DNA of 64,000 bases from Acidobacteriota bacterium (GCA_003385635.1 QQUY01000001.1:2705001-2769000), one strand, 5' to 3'. Shown: positions 25,933 through 35,524, numbered from the stretch's first letter. A program made the numbers and translations. The notes: generated by a model not told the origin, from the letters alone.

Positions 25933-26373
25933 ATGAATATCGAAGAGATAATGACGAAGAACCCGGCGAAGTGTACGGTAGAAACCAGCCTGCACGATGT
26001 CGCGCAAATGATGGCCGATAATGACTGCGGATGCATACCGGTCGTCGAGACCGATGACAGCAGTCAGCCAATCGGGACAATAACCGACCGCGACATCGTC
26101 CTCCGGACCGTCGCTCACAACAAAAACCCTCTGACGATGATCGTTGGAGAGGTAATGACTGATGCGCCCATAACGGCGACAGCGGATACGACGATTGAAG
26201 ATGCCTGCACGACGATGGAAAAGAACCACATCAGGCGGCTATTGGTCGTCGACGATAACGGTGACCTTTGCGGAATTCTCGCGCAGGCTGATGTCGCGCT
26301 CTCGGCTCCGGAGGCGGAGACTGCTCACCTTGTGAAAGAGGTTTCGGCTAGCGCATTGAAAGCGACTGCTTAG
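25933..26373 (+). CDS. Tandem CBS-domain protein
   Basis: A 146-aa protein made of two CBS motifs: MNIEEIMTKNPAKCTVETSL with GTITDRDIVLRTV, and VMTDAPITATADTTIEDAC with RRLLVVDDNGDLCGIL. Bateman modules bind adenine nucleotides. Stand-alone pairs like this resemble hypoxic-response protein Hrp1 of mycobacteria. It is the first gene of a tight plus-strand run with good Shine-Dalgarno AAGGAG. Confidence 0.9.
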   Translation: MNIEEIMTKNPAKCTVETSLHDVAQMMADNDCGCIPVVETDDSSQPIGTITDRDIVLRTVAHNKNPLTMIVGEVMTDAPITATADTTIEDACTTMEKNHIRRLLVVDDNGDLCGILAQADVALSAPEAETAHLVKEVSASALKATA

Positions 26374-26391
26374 AAGACCGGAGGTGTTCAT

Positions 26392-27060
26392 ATGCACCAC
26401 AGGTTTGCAAACAGACGGGAGGCGGGCAAACAGCTCGCCTCCAAGCTAAGATCTTTTGATCAGAGACCGGACACGATCGTGCTCGCTCTTCCGAGGGGCG
26501 GCGTACCGGTAGCATACGAAATAGCCCGCATTCTCAGCATTCCTTTGGACATTCAGGTAGTTAGAAAATTAGGCGTTCCGGGACAGCGGGAGCTTGCGTT
26601 CGGAGCGATCTCCACGGGCGGTGTTGCCGTATTCAACGAAAAGGTCCTGGATCAGTTGAATCTTGACAGCGAATCGATAGAAAGCGTACGCAGGAAGGAA
26701 TCGGATGAACTCACTCGCAGAGAAACCGCGTACAGAAAAGGGATCCCAAAACCGGATCTCTCGGGCAAGAGGGTAATTCTTGCGGATGACGGCTTGGCAA
26801 CGGGCGCGACGATGCGTGCGGCAGTCGAGTCTGTTAGAAGACGGTCGCCTAGATCGATCGTGGTGGCAGCACCGGTGGCGTCTCCTGGAATTTGTAAGAC
26901 CCTCAATAAGGAACCCGATGTCGAATGTGTGTGCCTTGTGCTTCCGGAGCCGCTTTACGGTGTCGGCTGGTGGTATGAAGACTTTGAACAAACGACGGAC
27001 GAAAAAGTATGCGAACTTCTCTCGAAACTGCGGCCGAACGCCGCGGTAAATGGAGATTGA
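26392..27060 (+). CDS. Predicted phosphoribosyltransferase
   Basis: A 222-aa type I PRTase-fold protein: ALPRGGVPVAYEIARIL at the N-terminus and the PRPP-binding motif VILADDGLATGATMRAAV. These stand-alone PRTases often sit in stress or dormancy clusters and their nucleobase substrate is not known. GGAGGTG lies 6 bp before the ATG. The stop is 2 bp from the next start. Confidence 0.88.
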   Translation: MHHRFANRREAGKQLASKLRSFDQRPDTIVLALPRGGVPVAYEIARILSIPLDIQVVRKLGVPGQRELAFGAISTGGVAVFNEKVLDQLNLDSESIESVRRKESDELTRRETAYRKGIPKPDLSGKRVILADDGLATGATMRAAVESVRRRSPRSIVVAAPVASPGICKTLNKEPDVECVCLVLPEPLYGVGWWYEDFEQTTDEKVCELLSKLRPNAAVNGD

Positions 27061-27062
27061 TC

Positions 27063-27296
27063 ATGCAACGAAGAAGAGCTGAATTTGAGCACGACCGAAG
27101 CGGTGATTCACCTACCGAATTCGAAACGTCGACGAACAAATTTGAAGCGGTATGCGGAATGTGCGGCGGGAAGATGTTTGTGGATCATGCCCTGAAAGCG
27201 CGGCTAGAGAGCGCACGGGAACAGGGGCTTGAGGACAACCCGCTTGTATGCGGCAGATGCGAAGCAGATATGAACGAAGCCGCCGCAGAAGCGTGA
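27063..27296 (+). CDS. Small zinc-ribbon protein
   Basis: A 77-aa protein with two Cys pairs, CGMCGG (about residue 33) and CGRCEAD (about residue 64), compatible with one structural zinc site. Function unknown. ATG at 27063 follows GGAG at good spacing and overlaps the end of the PRTase gene region. It is co-directional with thioredoxin, which also carries a zinc ribbon. Confidence 0.75.
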   Translation: MQRRRAEFEHDRSGDSPTEFETSTNKFEAVCGMCGGKMFVDHALKARLESAREQGLEDNPLVCGRCEADMNEAAAEA

Positions 27297-27336
27297 CGAC
27301 GGCCGAGTGTACTTGGGTGAGGGGCACATTAGATCA

Positions 27337-27762
27337 GTGATCATTCAGTGCGAAGAATGCGGCGCCAGAAATCGCGTGAAATTCTCGAAGTCAGCAACGG
27401 CAGTCTGCGGAAAATGCAGGTCTCGGCTCCTGTTTCCTTCGGGTCCGGTTGTAGTGACGGACCGTAACTTCAACGATGTGGTGAACGAACCGGAAATCCC
27501 GGTTCTTGTCGATTTTTGGGCGGATTGGTGCGCACCGTGCAGGATCATCGCCCCGGTACTTGAAGAACTTGCCGCCGAACTTTCCGGGAAAGCGTTTGTA
27601 GGAAAGCTGGATGTAGACAGTAATCCTGCCACTGCAGGAAAATTCGGCGTTCGAAGCATTCCGTCTCTTCTCATCTTCGTAAAAGGAAAAGAGGTAGACC
27701 GTATCGTCGGCGTCCAATCCAAGGAAGCGATTAAAGCGCGTCTTTCCCGATTTATGAACTAA
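27337..27762 (+). CDS. trxC: Thioredoxin 2-like protein with N-terminal zinc ribbon
   Basis: About 141 aa: an N-terminal zinc ribbon (CEECGARNR and CGKCRSRL) followed by a thioredoxin domain with the active site FWADWCAPCRIIAP and cis-Pro segment IPSLLIF. This matches the TrxC type, linked to oxidative stress. GTG at 27337 is chosen because TrxC proteins start just before the first CxxC; an upstream GTG at 27307 is possible. Its 3' end overlaps the convergent alcohol dehydrogenase gene by 11 bp. Confidence 0.88.
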   Translation: MIIQCEECGARNRVKFSKSATAVCGKCRSRLLFPSGPVVVTDRNFNDVVNEPEIPVLVDFWADWCAPCRIIAPVLEELAAELSGKAFVGKLDVDSNPATAGKFGVRSIPSLLIFVKGKEVDRIVGVQSKEAIKARLSRFMN

Positions 27763-28762
27763 CCTCCAATACTGCAGCACCTCTGACAGCATCGGTTTTC
27801 AGATCGATCAACGCTTGGTTTGCCTCCTCGAAGGAATAGACCCGGACGGACGTCTCGATCCTTGCCTCGACCGCTTCCCTTAAGAACTCTTCGCCATCGG
27901 CCCGCGTGTTGTTCATTACGCTCTTGATGATTCGCTCGCCGTAGATCAGCCGATATTTGAACTCGGGAATCGGGCTCATATGGATCCCGCCGAGTACAAG
28001 TGTCCCGCCTTTTTCGAGGGCTTTAAGGGCTGCAGGTACGATCTCCCCTGCCGGAGCAAACACTATCGCAGCGTCGAGTTTTTCCGGAGGTGTCTCGTAT
28101 GTGTCCCCGACCCACTCTGCGCCAAGCTCTTCCGCAAGCGCCTGGTGCTTCCGCTTGTCGCGCGTTGCGACATAAACCTCTGCTCCACGGTGACGTGCAA
28201 GCTGGATCGCAACGTGGCCTGCCGCCCCGAATCCGTAGATCCCGAGGCGGGCTTCTCGCCAGTCTTCGATTCCTGAAATCTTCAACGCCCTGTATCCGAT
28301 GATTCCCGCGCACATAAGAGGAGCGGCGTTTACAGGTTCAATCCCGTCCGGGATAGGGTATGCGAACCCAAACGGAACGACCGCGTACTGGGCATAACCT
28401 CCGTCGCGCGTCCAGCCCGTGAACTCGGGGGAATCACATAGATTTTCTCGGCCGCGAATACAGAATCGGCAAATGCCGCACGTACTGTTGAGCCATGCAC
28501 CGCCCAAGCGGGTTCCTCGCGTGACCTTATTAACTCCGGTGCCGACTCCTTCAACAACGCCGATTATCTGGTGTCCCGGGATCACCGGACGCTTTCTAAG
28601 CTGTAGATCGCCTTCGACAACGTGTAGGTCCGTTCGGCATACGCCGCAGGTTTCAACTTTGAGGAGGACTTCGCCGGGTCCGGGTTCCGGGACCGGAACT
28701 TCCGAAAACGACAAAGGCCGTTCAGCTGCATCGGCCTGTTTACTTAAAACAAGAGCTTTCAT
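27752..28762 (-). CDS. Zinc-dependent alcohol dehydrogenase
   Basis: A 336-aa MDR-superfamily enzyme: catalytic zinc ligands in CGVCRTDLHV and PGHQIIGVVEGVG, four structural-zinc cysteines in STCGICRFCIRGRENLC, and the nucleotide-binding turn GIYGFGAAGHVA. It resembles AdhP/AdhA-type propanol-preferring enzymes. ATG at 28762 chosen. It follows the universal stress protein gene on the minus strand. Confidence 0.9.
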   Translation of the reverse strand: MKALVLSKQADAAERPLSFSEVPVPEPGPGEVLLKVETCGVCRTDLHVVEGDLQLRKRPVIPGHQIIGVVEGVGTGVNKVTRGTRLGGAWLNSTCGICRFCIRGRENLCDSPEFTGWTRDGGYAQYAVVPFGFAYPIPDGIEPVNAAPLMCAGIIGYRALKISGIEDWREARLGIYGFGAAGHVAIQLARHRGAEVYVATRDKRKHQALAEELGAEWVGDTYETPPEKLDAAIVFAPAGEIVPAALKALEKGGTLVLGGIHMSPIPEFKYRLIYGERIIKSVMNNTRADGEEFLREAVEARIETSVRVYSFEEANQALIDLKTDAVRGAAVLEVSS

Positions 28763-28791
28763 TGAGAAAGAAGGCACCGAAGTCAGGCAGC

Positions 28792-29244
28792 TCAGTCCCT
28801 CGGTTTTCTAACTATCAGGACAGAGCAAGGTGCGTGGTGGACGACCGAATCGGATACCGACCCCAAGAGCGTCCTCGACCAGAATCCGTAACCGTGCGAC
28901 CCCAGAACGACGAGATCTGCTGGCCAATCCTCGCATTCCTTGATGATCAGTTTGTCCGGCTTCCCGCTCATCGTCTTCGTTTCTACGGTCAGTCCGGAAT
29001 TCCGCTCATCCTTTAGGATCAGGGTGCGAGCGATCTGCACACGCTCTTCGGCCGCGGCCTTCGATGCCTGCACAACGGCTTGGTAATAATCGCTTTCAGT
29101 GTCAAAAGGTTCGTCGGGCGTCAGCGTCTCGACAATCGAGACCACCCTTACGATCGCACTTTCTTCTTTGGCCGCGATGTCAGAGCACTTCCTTGCTGCG
29201 GCGATACTGAAATCAGAACCGTCGGTTGGTAATAAGATGTTCAT
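28792..29244 (-). CDS. Universal stress protein, copy 1
   Basis: A 150-aa UspA-fold protein starting MNILLPTDGSDFSIAA, with the ATP-binding motif GSHGYGFWSRTLLGSVSDSV (G-2x-G-9x-G-S pattern) and end HHAPCSVLIVRK. It is closely similar to the second copy at 29883. It reads away from the DUF5335 gene across a 218-bp divergent spacer. Confidence 0.93.
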   Translation of the reverse strand: MNILLPTDGSDFSIAAARKCSDIAAKEESAIVRVVSIVETLTPDEPFDTESDYYQAVVQASKAAAEERVQIARTLILKDERNSGLTVETKTMSGKPDKLIIKECEDWPADLVVLGSHGYGFWSRTLLGSVSDSVVHHAPCSVLIVRKPRD

Positions 29245-29462
29245 CGAAAACTCCAAAATGAGCGAACTTGAGTCCGGGTCTGTTGCAAGATCGGCGCAAT
29301 TATATCCGAAAGTTGCCGCTTCAGGTCTAATTCCGATTCCCAGTATGCATCCGCTGCCTCATGGAAGAATGTGACGGCTGTCCTATTTCGGCGAGAACCG
29401 CGATGAGACAATGAACTGTAAATCAAGGTTTGCTGAACCAGCGAACCAAATGGGGGTGGCAA

Positions 29463-29846
29463 ATGACTTTGCAAATTCCAAAGGAAGAATGGGGCAACTT
29501 CTTTGACGACCTGACCAGGCGTCGTTTTGAATGGAAGACACATCTTGAGGTATTCAGCAGTGAGATCGGCGATCAGATCCTTAGCGATGGCTTGCCGCTG
29601 AAAGGTGTTACGTTCGAGGTGAGAGGCGGGAAAGAAGTCGTCGAGGTGTTGCTCGGAAAGAGCACTGACGATCACCAGACCCACAACATATTCAATACGG
29701 AATCTGTTCAGTTTCTCCCGAACGAAGGAGACGGAGGAGGAATTCTTGAGATCGAAGAGTCGGACGGTACCAAAACCCTGGTCCGGCTGATCGAGCCTAT
29801 GCCTCTGAAGAAGGGCTATGGGGCCTACTGGACCGCCGGCGCGTAA
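29463..29846 (+). CDS. DUF5335 family protein
   Basis: A 127-aa soluble protein: LQIPKEEWGNFFDDLTRRRF at the N-terminus, EVFSSEIGDQILSDGLPLKGV, and the end RLIEPMPLKKGYG. I associate this pattern with DUF5335, a family of unknown function found beside stress proteins. ATG at 29463 is preceded by GGGGGTGG. A universal stress protein gene follows after 36 bp. Confidence 0.75.
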   Translation: MTLQIPKEEWGNFFDDLTRRRFEWKTHLEVFSSEIGDQILSDGLPLKGVTFEVRGGKEVVEVLLGKSTDDHQTHNIFNTESVQFLPNEGDGGGILEIEESDGTKTLVRLIEPMPLKKGYGAYWTAGA

Positions 29847-29882
29847 GGTATCAGCGTCGGAGAAGATTAAGGAGAAAAAGAA

Positions 29883-30347
29883 ATGAAGATCCTGGTTGCA
29901 ACAGATGGATCCGACTATAGCAAGGCGGCAGTGGACAGGTGTGCAAAACTGATCAAGATCGGCGAACCTACGACGATTCGCGTGATCTCGATCGTCGAAC
30001 CTCTCGCGCCTGTCGGCGTTGAGCCGTTCGGTGTGTCCACTACGTACTATGCCGAAGCGGAACAGGAAGCTGAGAAGAACGCTGAAGATGTCGTGAAATC
30101 GGCGAAAGAACGGCTTGAGAATCTCCTCGAAGGAAGCGGCGCTACGATCGAAACGGAAGTAGCGTTCTCACGTACAACGAAGGGAGCGATCATTGATGAT
30201 GCTACCGAATGGGGCGCGGATCTTATCGTGGTAGGTTCCCACGGCTACGGATTCGTAAAGCGGATGCTAATCGGTTCCGTTTCCGACGCGGTCGTCAAGT
30301 ATTCGCCTTGCTCCGTGCTGGTGGTACGAAAATCGGACGGTGAATAG
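29883..30347 (+). CDS. Universal stress protein, copy 2
   Basis: 154 aa: MKILVATDGSDYSKAAVDRC at the start and the nucleotide-binding GSHGYGFVKRMLIGSVSDAV near the end. It is a paralogue of the minus-strand copy at 28792 on the other side of DUF5335. Shine-Dalgarno AAGGAG at good spacing. Confidence 0.93.
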   Translation: MKILVATDGSDYSKAAVDRCAKLIKIGEPTTIRVISIVEPLAPVGVEPFGVSTTYYAEAEQEAEKNAEDVVKSAKERLENLLEGSGATIETEVAFSRTTKGAIIDDATEWGADLIVVGSHGYGFVKRMLIGSVSDAVVKYSPCSVLVVRKSDGE

Positions 30348-30464
30348 ACGCAGATGACCATCGTGGGGCCTGTTTTGCAGCTCAGAGCCTCACATGGGCC
30401 CGAAAACGACGGACACGTCGTTATGATAAACTCCTGCCAAAAGTATATAATTTCGTGATTTTCG

Positions 30465-30494
30465 AGCCGCCTGAGGATTGCTCCGCAGGCGGCT
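30465..30494. promoter_or_regulatory. Stable hairpin upstream of the acyl-CoA synthetase gene
   Basis: AGCCGCCTG (30465-30473) pairs with CAGGCGGCT (30486-30494), 50 bp before the ATG. There is no T-tract, so it is probably not a terminator; a 5' leader structure is possible. Confidence 0.45.
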
Positions 30495-30545
30495 AACAGC
30501 CTGACATTCGATTTTCGCGAAGTATCTGCCCAGGACCTGACTTAA

Positions 30546-32375
30546 ATGACCGCTGCAACCCTCAAAGGTTTTGAAAGCCTTCCCCAGACACTGCCGCACT
30601 TTTGCCTGGAAGCCTTCAGACGGCACGATAAACCTGATGCGCTGAACTACAAAGACAACGGTAGCTGGCAGCATATTCCGGGCCGGGAGGCGATCGACCG
30701 CGTGCGCGACCTCGCTCTTGGCTTCTCCGAGATCGGAATCGGAGCAGAAGACAAGGTTGCGATCATTTCGGAGAATCGGCCGGAATGGTCGCTCAGCGAC
30801 CTGGCAGTCCTTTCGGTCGGCGGAGTCATCGTTCCTGTCTACACTACGCAGGCGATCGAGCAGGTGAGGTACATTCTCGAGGACTCGGATGCAAAGGTCT
30901 TTATTATTTCAGGCAAAAAGCTCTGGGAGCACGTCGAGAAAGCCGTTCAGTCTGTCGAGCAGATCGAACGGCTTGTGTTCTTCGACGAGGATGCAGTGCC
31001 GGAACACGATCGGCGCGCAATCTCTCTCGCGGCCCTTGAGGCCAAAGGCCGCGAACAACACGAGATAGACGAAAACCGATTTGAACGTAAGTTGGCAGAA
31101 CTGGATCCGGACAAGCTTGCAACCATAATCTATACGTCCGGCACTACGGGTGAGCCGAAGGGTGTGATGCTTTCGCACAGGAACTTTACGTCGAACATTC
31201 TCTCGATCTCGAACGGCTTGCCGATCCTTGAGACGGACCGTTCTCTTTCCGTGCTTCCCCTGTCGCATATCTTCGAAAGGACCGTCTTTTACGTCCTGGG
31301 CTGCAACGGTGTCGCAGTGCATTACTGCTCAGCTTTCGACAAGCTTGCGACATATCTTCACGAAGTGCGTCCGACGATAATGACCGCCGTGCCGAGGCTT
31401 TTTGAGCAGGTCTATCACAAGATCGTTAAGAAAGGCCGTGCGGCAGGCGGAATCAAGACAAAACTTTTCAACTGGTCTCTTAAGGTCGGCCAGGACTACT
31501 GGGACGCGGTCGACAACCATAGGTTTATCTCTCCGGCCCTTCGCGCTAAACACGCCCTGGCAAGCCGACTGGTCTTCTCAAAATGGCGTGACGGCGTCGG
31601 AGGCGAGCTCAGGTTCTTTGTGTCCGGCGGTGCGCCGCTTTCAAAGAAGCTTTCATACGCGTTCTGGGCGGCCGGCATTCCTATACTGCAGGGCTACGGG
31701 ATGACCGAAGCGTGTGTCGTTTGCGCAAACCGGCCAGATGACAACAAGGTTGGATCGATCGGGACACCTTTCGAAGGAATCGAGATGGCTATTGCGGAGA
31801 AGGACGGCGAGATCCTGATCCGCGGCGAGAGCGTGATGAGCGGCTACTTCAATAAACCTGATGAGACCACCAAGGCGCTCGATACCGAGGGCTGGTATCA
31901 CACCGGAGACGTAGGCTACAAAGATGACGACGGTCACTTCTACATCACAGACCGCATCAAGGATCTTTTCAAACTCTCGAACGGAAAGTACGTTGCGCCT
32001 CAACAGGTCGAAAGCCTTTTGAAACAATCGCCGCTGGTATCGCAGGCGGTCGTCGTGGGAGCCAACCGGAAGCAGGTTGGGGCGCTGATCGTACCTGACT
32101 GGGAAAGCCTCAGGCAGGCGATCAAGGACGAAGGGATCGATGCGGATGGCTCCAAGCAGGAGCTCTGCGAAAACAAGCACGTTGTAAAAAGGGTCCAGAA
32201 TGACGCCATCAGATTCACACGAGAGTCCAACGACTTCGAAAGGGTCAAGCGCGTCTATTTGCTTCCCTACGAATTCTCGATCGACAAAGGCGAGATGACG
32301 CCTACTCTCAAGATCAAGCGAAGCGTTATAGACGAGAAGTACTCGGAAGCGATCGATGAGATATGCGGCAGCTGA
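30546..32375 (+). CDS. fadD: Long-chain acyl-CoA synthetase (AMP-binding)
   Basis: A 609-aa adenylate-forming enzyme activating fatty acids to CoA thioesters. Motifs are IIYTSGTTGEPKGVMLSHRN (P-loop), GYGMTEACVV, GWYHTGDVGYKDDDGHFYI and DRIKDLFKLSNGKYV, the latter typical of the FadD15/long-chain group. No beta-oxidation gene adjoins it; the rest of the pathway is at 48.8-58 kb. Confidence 0.92.
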   Translation: MTAATLKGFESLPQTLPHFCLEAFRRHDKPDALNYKDNGSWQHIPGREAIDRVRDLALGFSEIGIGAEDKVAIISENRPEWSLSDLAVLSVGGVIVPVYTTQAIEQVRYILEDSDAKVFIISGKKLWEHVEKAVQSVEQIERLVFFDEDAVPEHDRRAISLAALEAKGREQHEIDENRFERKLAELDPDKLATIIYTSGTTGEPKGVMLSHRNFTSNILSISNGLPILETDRSLSVLPLSHIFERTVFYVLGCNGVAVHYCSAFDKLATYLHEVRPTIMTAVPRLFEQVYHKIVKKGRAAGGIKTKLFNWSLKVGQDYWDAVDNHRFISPALRAKHALASRLVFSKWRDGVGGELRFFVSGGAPLSKKLSYAFWAAGIPILQGYGMTEACVVCANRPDDNKVGSIGTPFEGIEMAIAEKDGEILIRGESVMSGYFNKPDETTKALDTEGWYHTGDVGYKDDDGHFYITDRIKDLFKLSNGKYVAPQQVESLLKQSPLVSQAVVVGANRKQVGALIVPDWESLRQAIKDEGIDADGSKQELCENKHVVKRVQNDAIRFTRESNDFERVKRVYLLPYEFSIDKGEMTPTLKIKRSVIDEKYSEAIDEICGS

Positions 32376-32524
32376 CAGGGATCAGGTTTCAATGATCAAG
32401 TGTCCGGTAGCCTTTGGATTTCCGGGAAGAAATTAATCCGCTTGAGTATCTAAGATTAACCGAGATCGACAACATCTGGATACATGATCCTTGATCCATG
32501 ACACATGCTAAGCGATAGAGAGCA

Positions 32525-33427
32525 ATGACAATGAATCTCACTTGGCTAAAGGGCTGCGCAACGGCGCTTGTGACACCCTTTCGGAAAGACGGTTCGATAG
32601 ACGAGGAGTGTTTCAAAAGCCTCGCCGAACGGCAGATCGCTAACGGTGTGAACATACTCGTCCCCTGCGGGACTACCGGCGAAAGCGTCACGATGAGCGA
32701 AGACGAGCGACTGAGGGTAATTCGTCTCACCATCGAAGTCGCAAAGGCAAAGAAAGCCAAGGTCATCGCCGGAACGGGAAGCAACAACACGGCTGCCACG
32801 ATCGACTTCACACGCAAGGTGCGGCAACTAGGCGCCGATATGGCGCTGGTGGTGGCTCCGTATTACAACAAGCCGACGCAAGACGGTATGTTCGCGCATT
32901 TTTCCGAGATCGCGAACTCGGTCAAAGATCTTCCGATAATGCTCTACAACGTTCCGGGAAGGACGTCGTCCAACATTTCCGCGGAGACAACTTTCAGGCT
33001 AGCCGAAGCGTGTCCAAACATCGTGGCGACGAAGGAAGCATCCGGTGACTTTTCGCAGATTATGGAGATCATCCGGACTCGTCCGAAAAATTTCAAGTTG
33101 TTTTCGGGCGATGACATGACGACGCTTTCGATGATCGCGGCAGGGGCCGACGGACTCGTTTCAGTTTGTGCAAATGAGATCCCGAAAGAGACTTCCCAGA
33201 TGGTTAACGCCGCACTGGACGGAGGCTTTTCAAAGGCCAGAAGGATTCATTACAAGATATTGGAGTTGATGGAAGCGAATTTCATCGAAGCATCGCCAGC
33301 TCCGTGCAAGTTCGTGATGAAGGAAATGGGGCTCTTGGAAGAGAACCTCCGTTTGCCGCTTGTTCCTGTGAAAGCAAAGACAAGAAAGACCCTCCGGCGG
33401 ATCCTTTCCGCACTTCAAAGTCAATAG
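32525..33427 (+). CDS. dapA: 4-hydroxy-tetrahydrodipicolinate synthase
   Basis: Condenses pyruvate and aspartate semialdehyde at the entry to DAP/lysine synthesis. A TIM-barrel of 300 aa with PCGTTGESVTMSEDE, catalytic Tyr in MLYNVPGRTSSN, and the Schiff-base Lys in IVATKEASGD. The second ATG at 32531 is also possible. rsmE follows 12 bp later. It is unlinked to the asd-dapD run at 3-6 kb. Confidence 0.95.
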   Translation: MTMNLTWLKGCATALVTPFRKDGSIDEECFKSLAERQIANGVNILVPCGTTGESVTMSEDERLRVIRLTIEVAKAKKAKVIAGTGSNNTAATIDFTRKVRQLGADMALVVAPYYNKPTQDGMFAHFSEIANSVKDLPIMLYNVPGRTSSNISAETTFRLAEACPNIVATKEASGDFSQIMEIIRTRPKNFKLFSGDDMTTLSMIAAGADGLVSVCANEIPKETSQMVNAALDGGFSKARRIHYKILELMEANFIEASPAPCKFVMKEMGLLEENLRLPLVPVKAKTRKTLRRILSALQSQ

Positions 33428-33439
33428 ACAGGTCTTACG

Positions 33440-34159
33440 ATGCTCCGGCGGTTCTACGCAGAACATATCGACCGCGCAGCGGACTCGTTTCCGCTGGACC
33501 GCACACAGTCGGCACACGTTAAGCTGGCCCTGCGCTTGCGCGAGGGAGACCTCGTGTCAGCCTTTGACGGAAAGGGGTCCGAATTTGAGTGCGAGATTGC
33601 GGTTCTCAACAAGAAAGAAACCCGCCTGAAGATCGTCCGGGAAACAGATCCCCCTGCATCTGAGTCGTCCCTGAAGCTCACACTTGCCGCAGCGCTGCTA
33701 AAGAACGACAAGTTCGAACTGGTGATCCAGAAAGCGACCGAACTGGGCGTGACCCGTCTTGTTCCTCTCATTACCTACCGCACTGAGAAAGTACTCAAGA
33801 ACGCGGCGGATAGAATCTTGCGCTGGAGAAGGATCGTGATCGAATCATCAAAACAATGCGGCAGAGCGACGTTGATGGAGATCACGGAACCATCCGATTT
33901 CAACGAGGCAGTCGAGAAATTAGAAGGTCAGAGAGTCCTTTTTGGAGAAAAAGATGGCGGCGCATTGGAAGAGATTCAGACCTCGAATGAAGTTGTAGCT
34001 TTTATAGGCCCGGAAGGCGGGTGGGAAGACACCGAAATCTCAATGGCAAAGGAAAACGGCTGCCAGATCGTGACGATTGGAAGCCGTGTGCTTCGTGCTG
34101 AGACCGCGTCAATTGCAGTCGCTTCTCTTTTGCAGCATCGATTCGGTGACCTCAGTTGA
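33440..34159 (+). CDS. rsmE: 16S rRNA (uracil-1498-N3)-methyltransferase
   Basis: A 239-aa SPOUT methyltransferase: N-terminal PUA-like part (LRRFYAEHIDRAADSFPLD) and the knot region with KATELGVTRLVPL, IGPEGGWEDTEI and GSRVLRAETASIAVASLLQ. It lies directly downstream of dapA and is probably co-transcribed. Confidence 0.93.
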   Translation: MLRRFYAEHIDRAADSFPLDRTQSAHVKLALRLREGDLVSAFDGKGSEFECEIAVLNKKETRLKIVRETDPPASESSLKLTLAAALLKNDKFELVIQKATELGVTRLVPLITYRTEKVLKNAADRILRWRRIVIESSKQCGRATLMEITEPSDFNEAVEKLEGQRVLFGEKDGGALEEIQTSNEVVAFIGPEGGWEDTEISMAKENGCQIVTIGSRVLRAETASIAVASLLQHRFGDLS

Positions 34160-34210
34160 CCGCACCCGTCCTGAGAAGACCACGCGAATCAGAACCAAAG
34201 AAAAGCCGCA

Positions 34211-34762
34211 TCAAGGCGAACGCTGGCGTATGTAAGAATCACCGCGACGGGTCATCTCAGCGTTCTGTCCGATGGCGTGGATCGCCCCGGTAAGAAGCTC
34301 GCTGGTATCGACAAGGAAATTCGCCACCCCTTCGACTTCAACCAGCCGATCCTCGTAATGAAGTACGAGGTAGTTCTTTTTCTTCTTCATGAAGAGTCCG
34401 GCGATCGAGGCGCCCGGAAGCGGTATCGCTCCTACGGCCCTGCCGGTACCCGATCTCACCTTTCTCTGGCTCGGATACACGACCCGTATAGCTTCGTAAG
34501 GGATCGAGAACCTCTCCTTCCCTTCCGGGCTTGTAAATACCAGGCGTTCATTGATCACATCGAACCTCAGAGTTCCTTTCTCTTTCTCGCTGAATCCGAA
34601 GATACCGCCCTGATATTCAACTTCGACCGTCTCAGGGAGATTCTCGGGAACCGGCGATTCCGAGGCGGAAGTATCTGCGGTTGTGACAGGCCGAATCTGA
34701 GGAAACACTGCGAACGATGTAAGAAGAACGGTAAGGATCGTGAAAAAGTATAGACGTTTCAT
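34211..34762 (-). CDS. Exported protein of unknown function
   Basis: A 183-aa protein with a signal peptide (MKRLYFFTILTVLLTSFAVF). The mature part has a beta-rich segment GTLRFDVINERLVFTSPEGKERFSIPYEAI resembling a PH-like fold, then a glycine/small-residue segment. I recognise no family with certainty. It follows a zinc-ribbon membrane protein gene on the same strand. Confidence 0.75.
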   Translation of the reverse strand: MKRLYFFTILTVLLTSFAVFPQIRPVTTADTSASESPVPENLPETVEVEYQGGIFGFSEKEKGTLRFDVINERLVFTSPEGKERFSIPYEAIRVVYPSQRKVRSGTGRAVGAIPLPGASIAGLFMKKKKNYLVLHYEDRLVEVEGVANFLVDTSELLTGAIHAIGQNAEMTRRGDSYIRQRSP

Positions 34763-34834
34763 TTCTACCTTGTTTTTTGTCGACGTTGCGTTGAGCACCA
34801 AGCCTGCTCCGGTTAGAGTCCGGGGAGGCGTGCG

Positions 34835-35314
34835 TCAAATTGGACGCCGAGCCAGTTCCGGAACTATATAAAGAAGCCACCACAGAAAAACCTGCACGCC
34901 AAGAACGACGAAGCTGAGCCCAATGCTCACCAGGGCAAGCCTGCCGCCGCCGCGGGCGGGCTTACTGAGAAAAACTCCAAAACCTACCCCTCCGATCAGG
35001 ATCGTAAAGGGAACGAAAAGGACACCGATGTAAGGAACAAGCGAATAGACAAGGCACGCCCACGAAACCTCCGATACCGGATTTCGGTTTACCGTGAATA
35101 GATCAGGGCTCGTTTCAGTTCTTGTGTTTTCGATAAGAAATGACCTCCCCTGAAGGCGATAAGAAGACCGCAAACTGTCCAGCGGCTGATAATCCTCACC
35201 GAGCTTCTTGCCGCATACCAGGCAATACGCGGCAGTCGGCCTCAATGCCTCAGCCCCGCAAGCCGAACAATTCGCTGCCAATGATCTTAATTCCGCTTTG
35301 GTATCCGCTTCCAA
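34835..35314 (-). CDS. Zinc-ribbon membrane protein
   Basis: A 159-aa protein with an N-terminal zinc ribbon (CSACG and CLVCGKKLG), a linker, and about two or three C-terminal hydrophobic helices (ACLVYSLVPYIGVLFVPFTI and SIGLSFVVLGVQVFLWWLLY). The start is a TTG at 35314. Function unknown. Confidence 0.72.
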   Translation of the reverse strand: MEADTKAELRSLAANCSACGAEALRPTAAYCLVCGKKLGEDYQPLDSLRSSYRLQGRSFLIENTRTETSPDLFTVNRNPVSEVSWACLVYSLVPYIGVLFVPFTILIGGVGFGVFLSKPARGGGRLALVSIGLSFVVLGVQVFLWWLLYIVPELARRPI

Positions 35315-35524
35315 TTCAAACTCCGTCGTACTTGCGTATTAACCCGGGACACATCCTGATGAAGACATCTTCATTCTTCAACAACGGGGTGCAGTTGTAA
35401 AGGATTTAGTCAGATGTACCTCGTTAAGGTCCGATCTTCACTCGCCACTACAATATACAGGTGTACTGGATTATGACGCACGTTATCGCAAAGCGGCTGT
35501 ATCGCTTCTCTTGCTTCTAGACAA

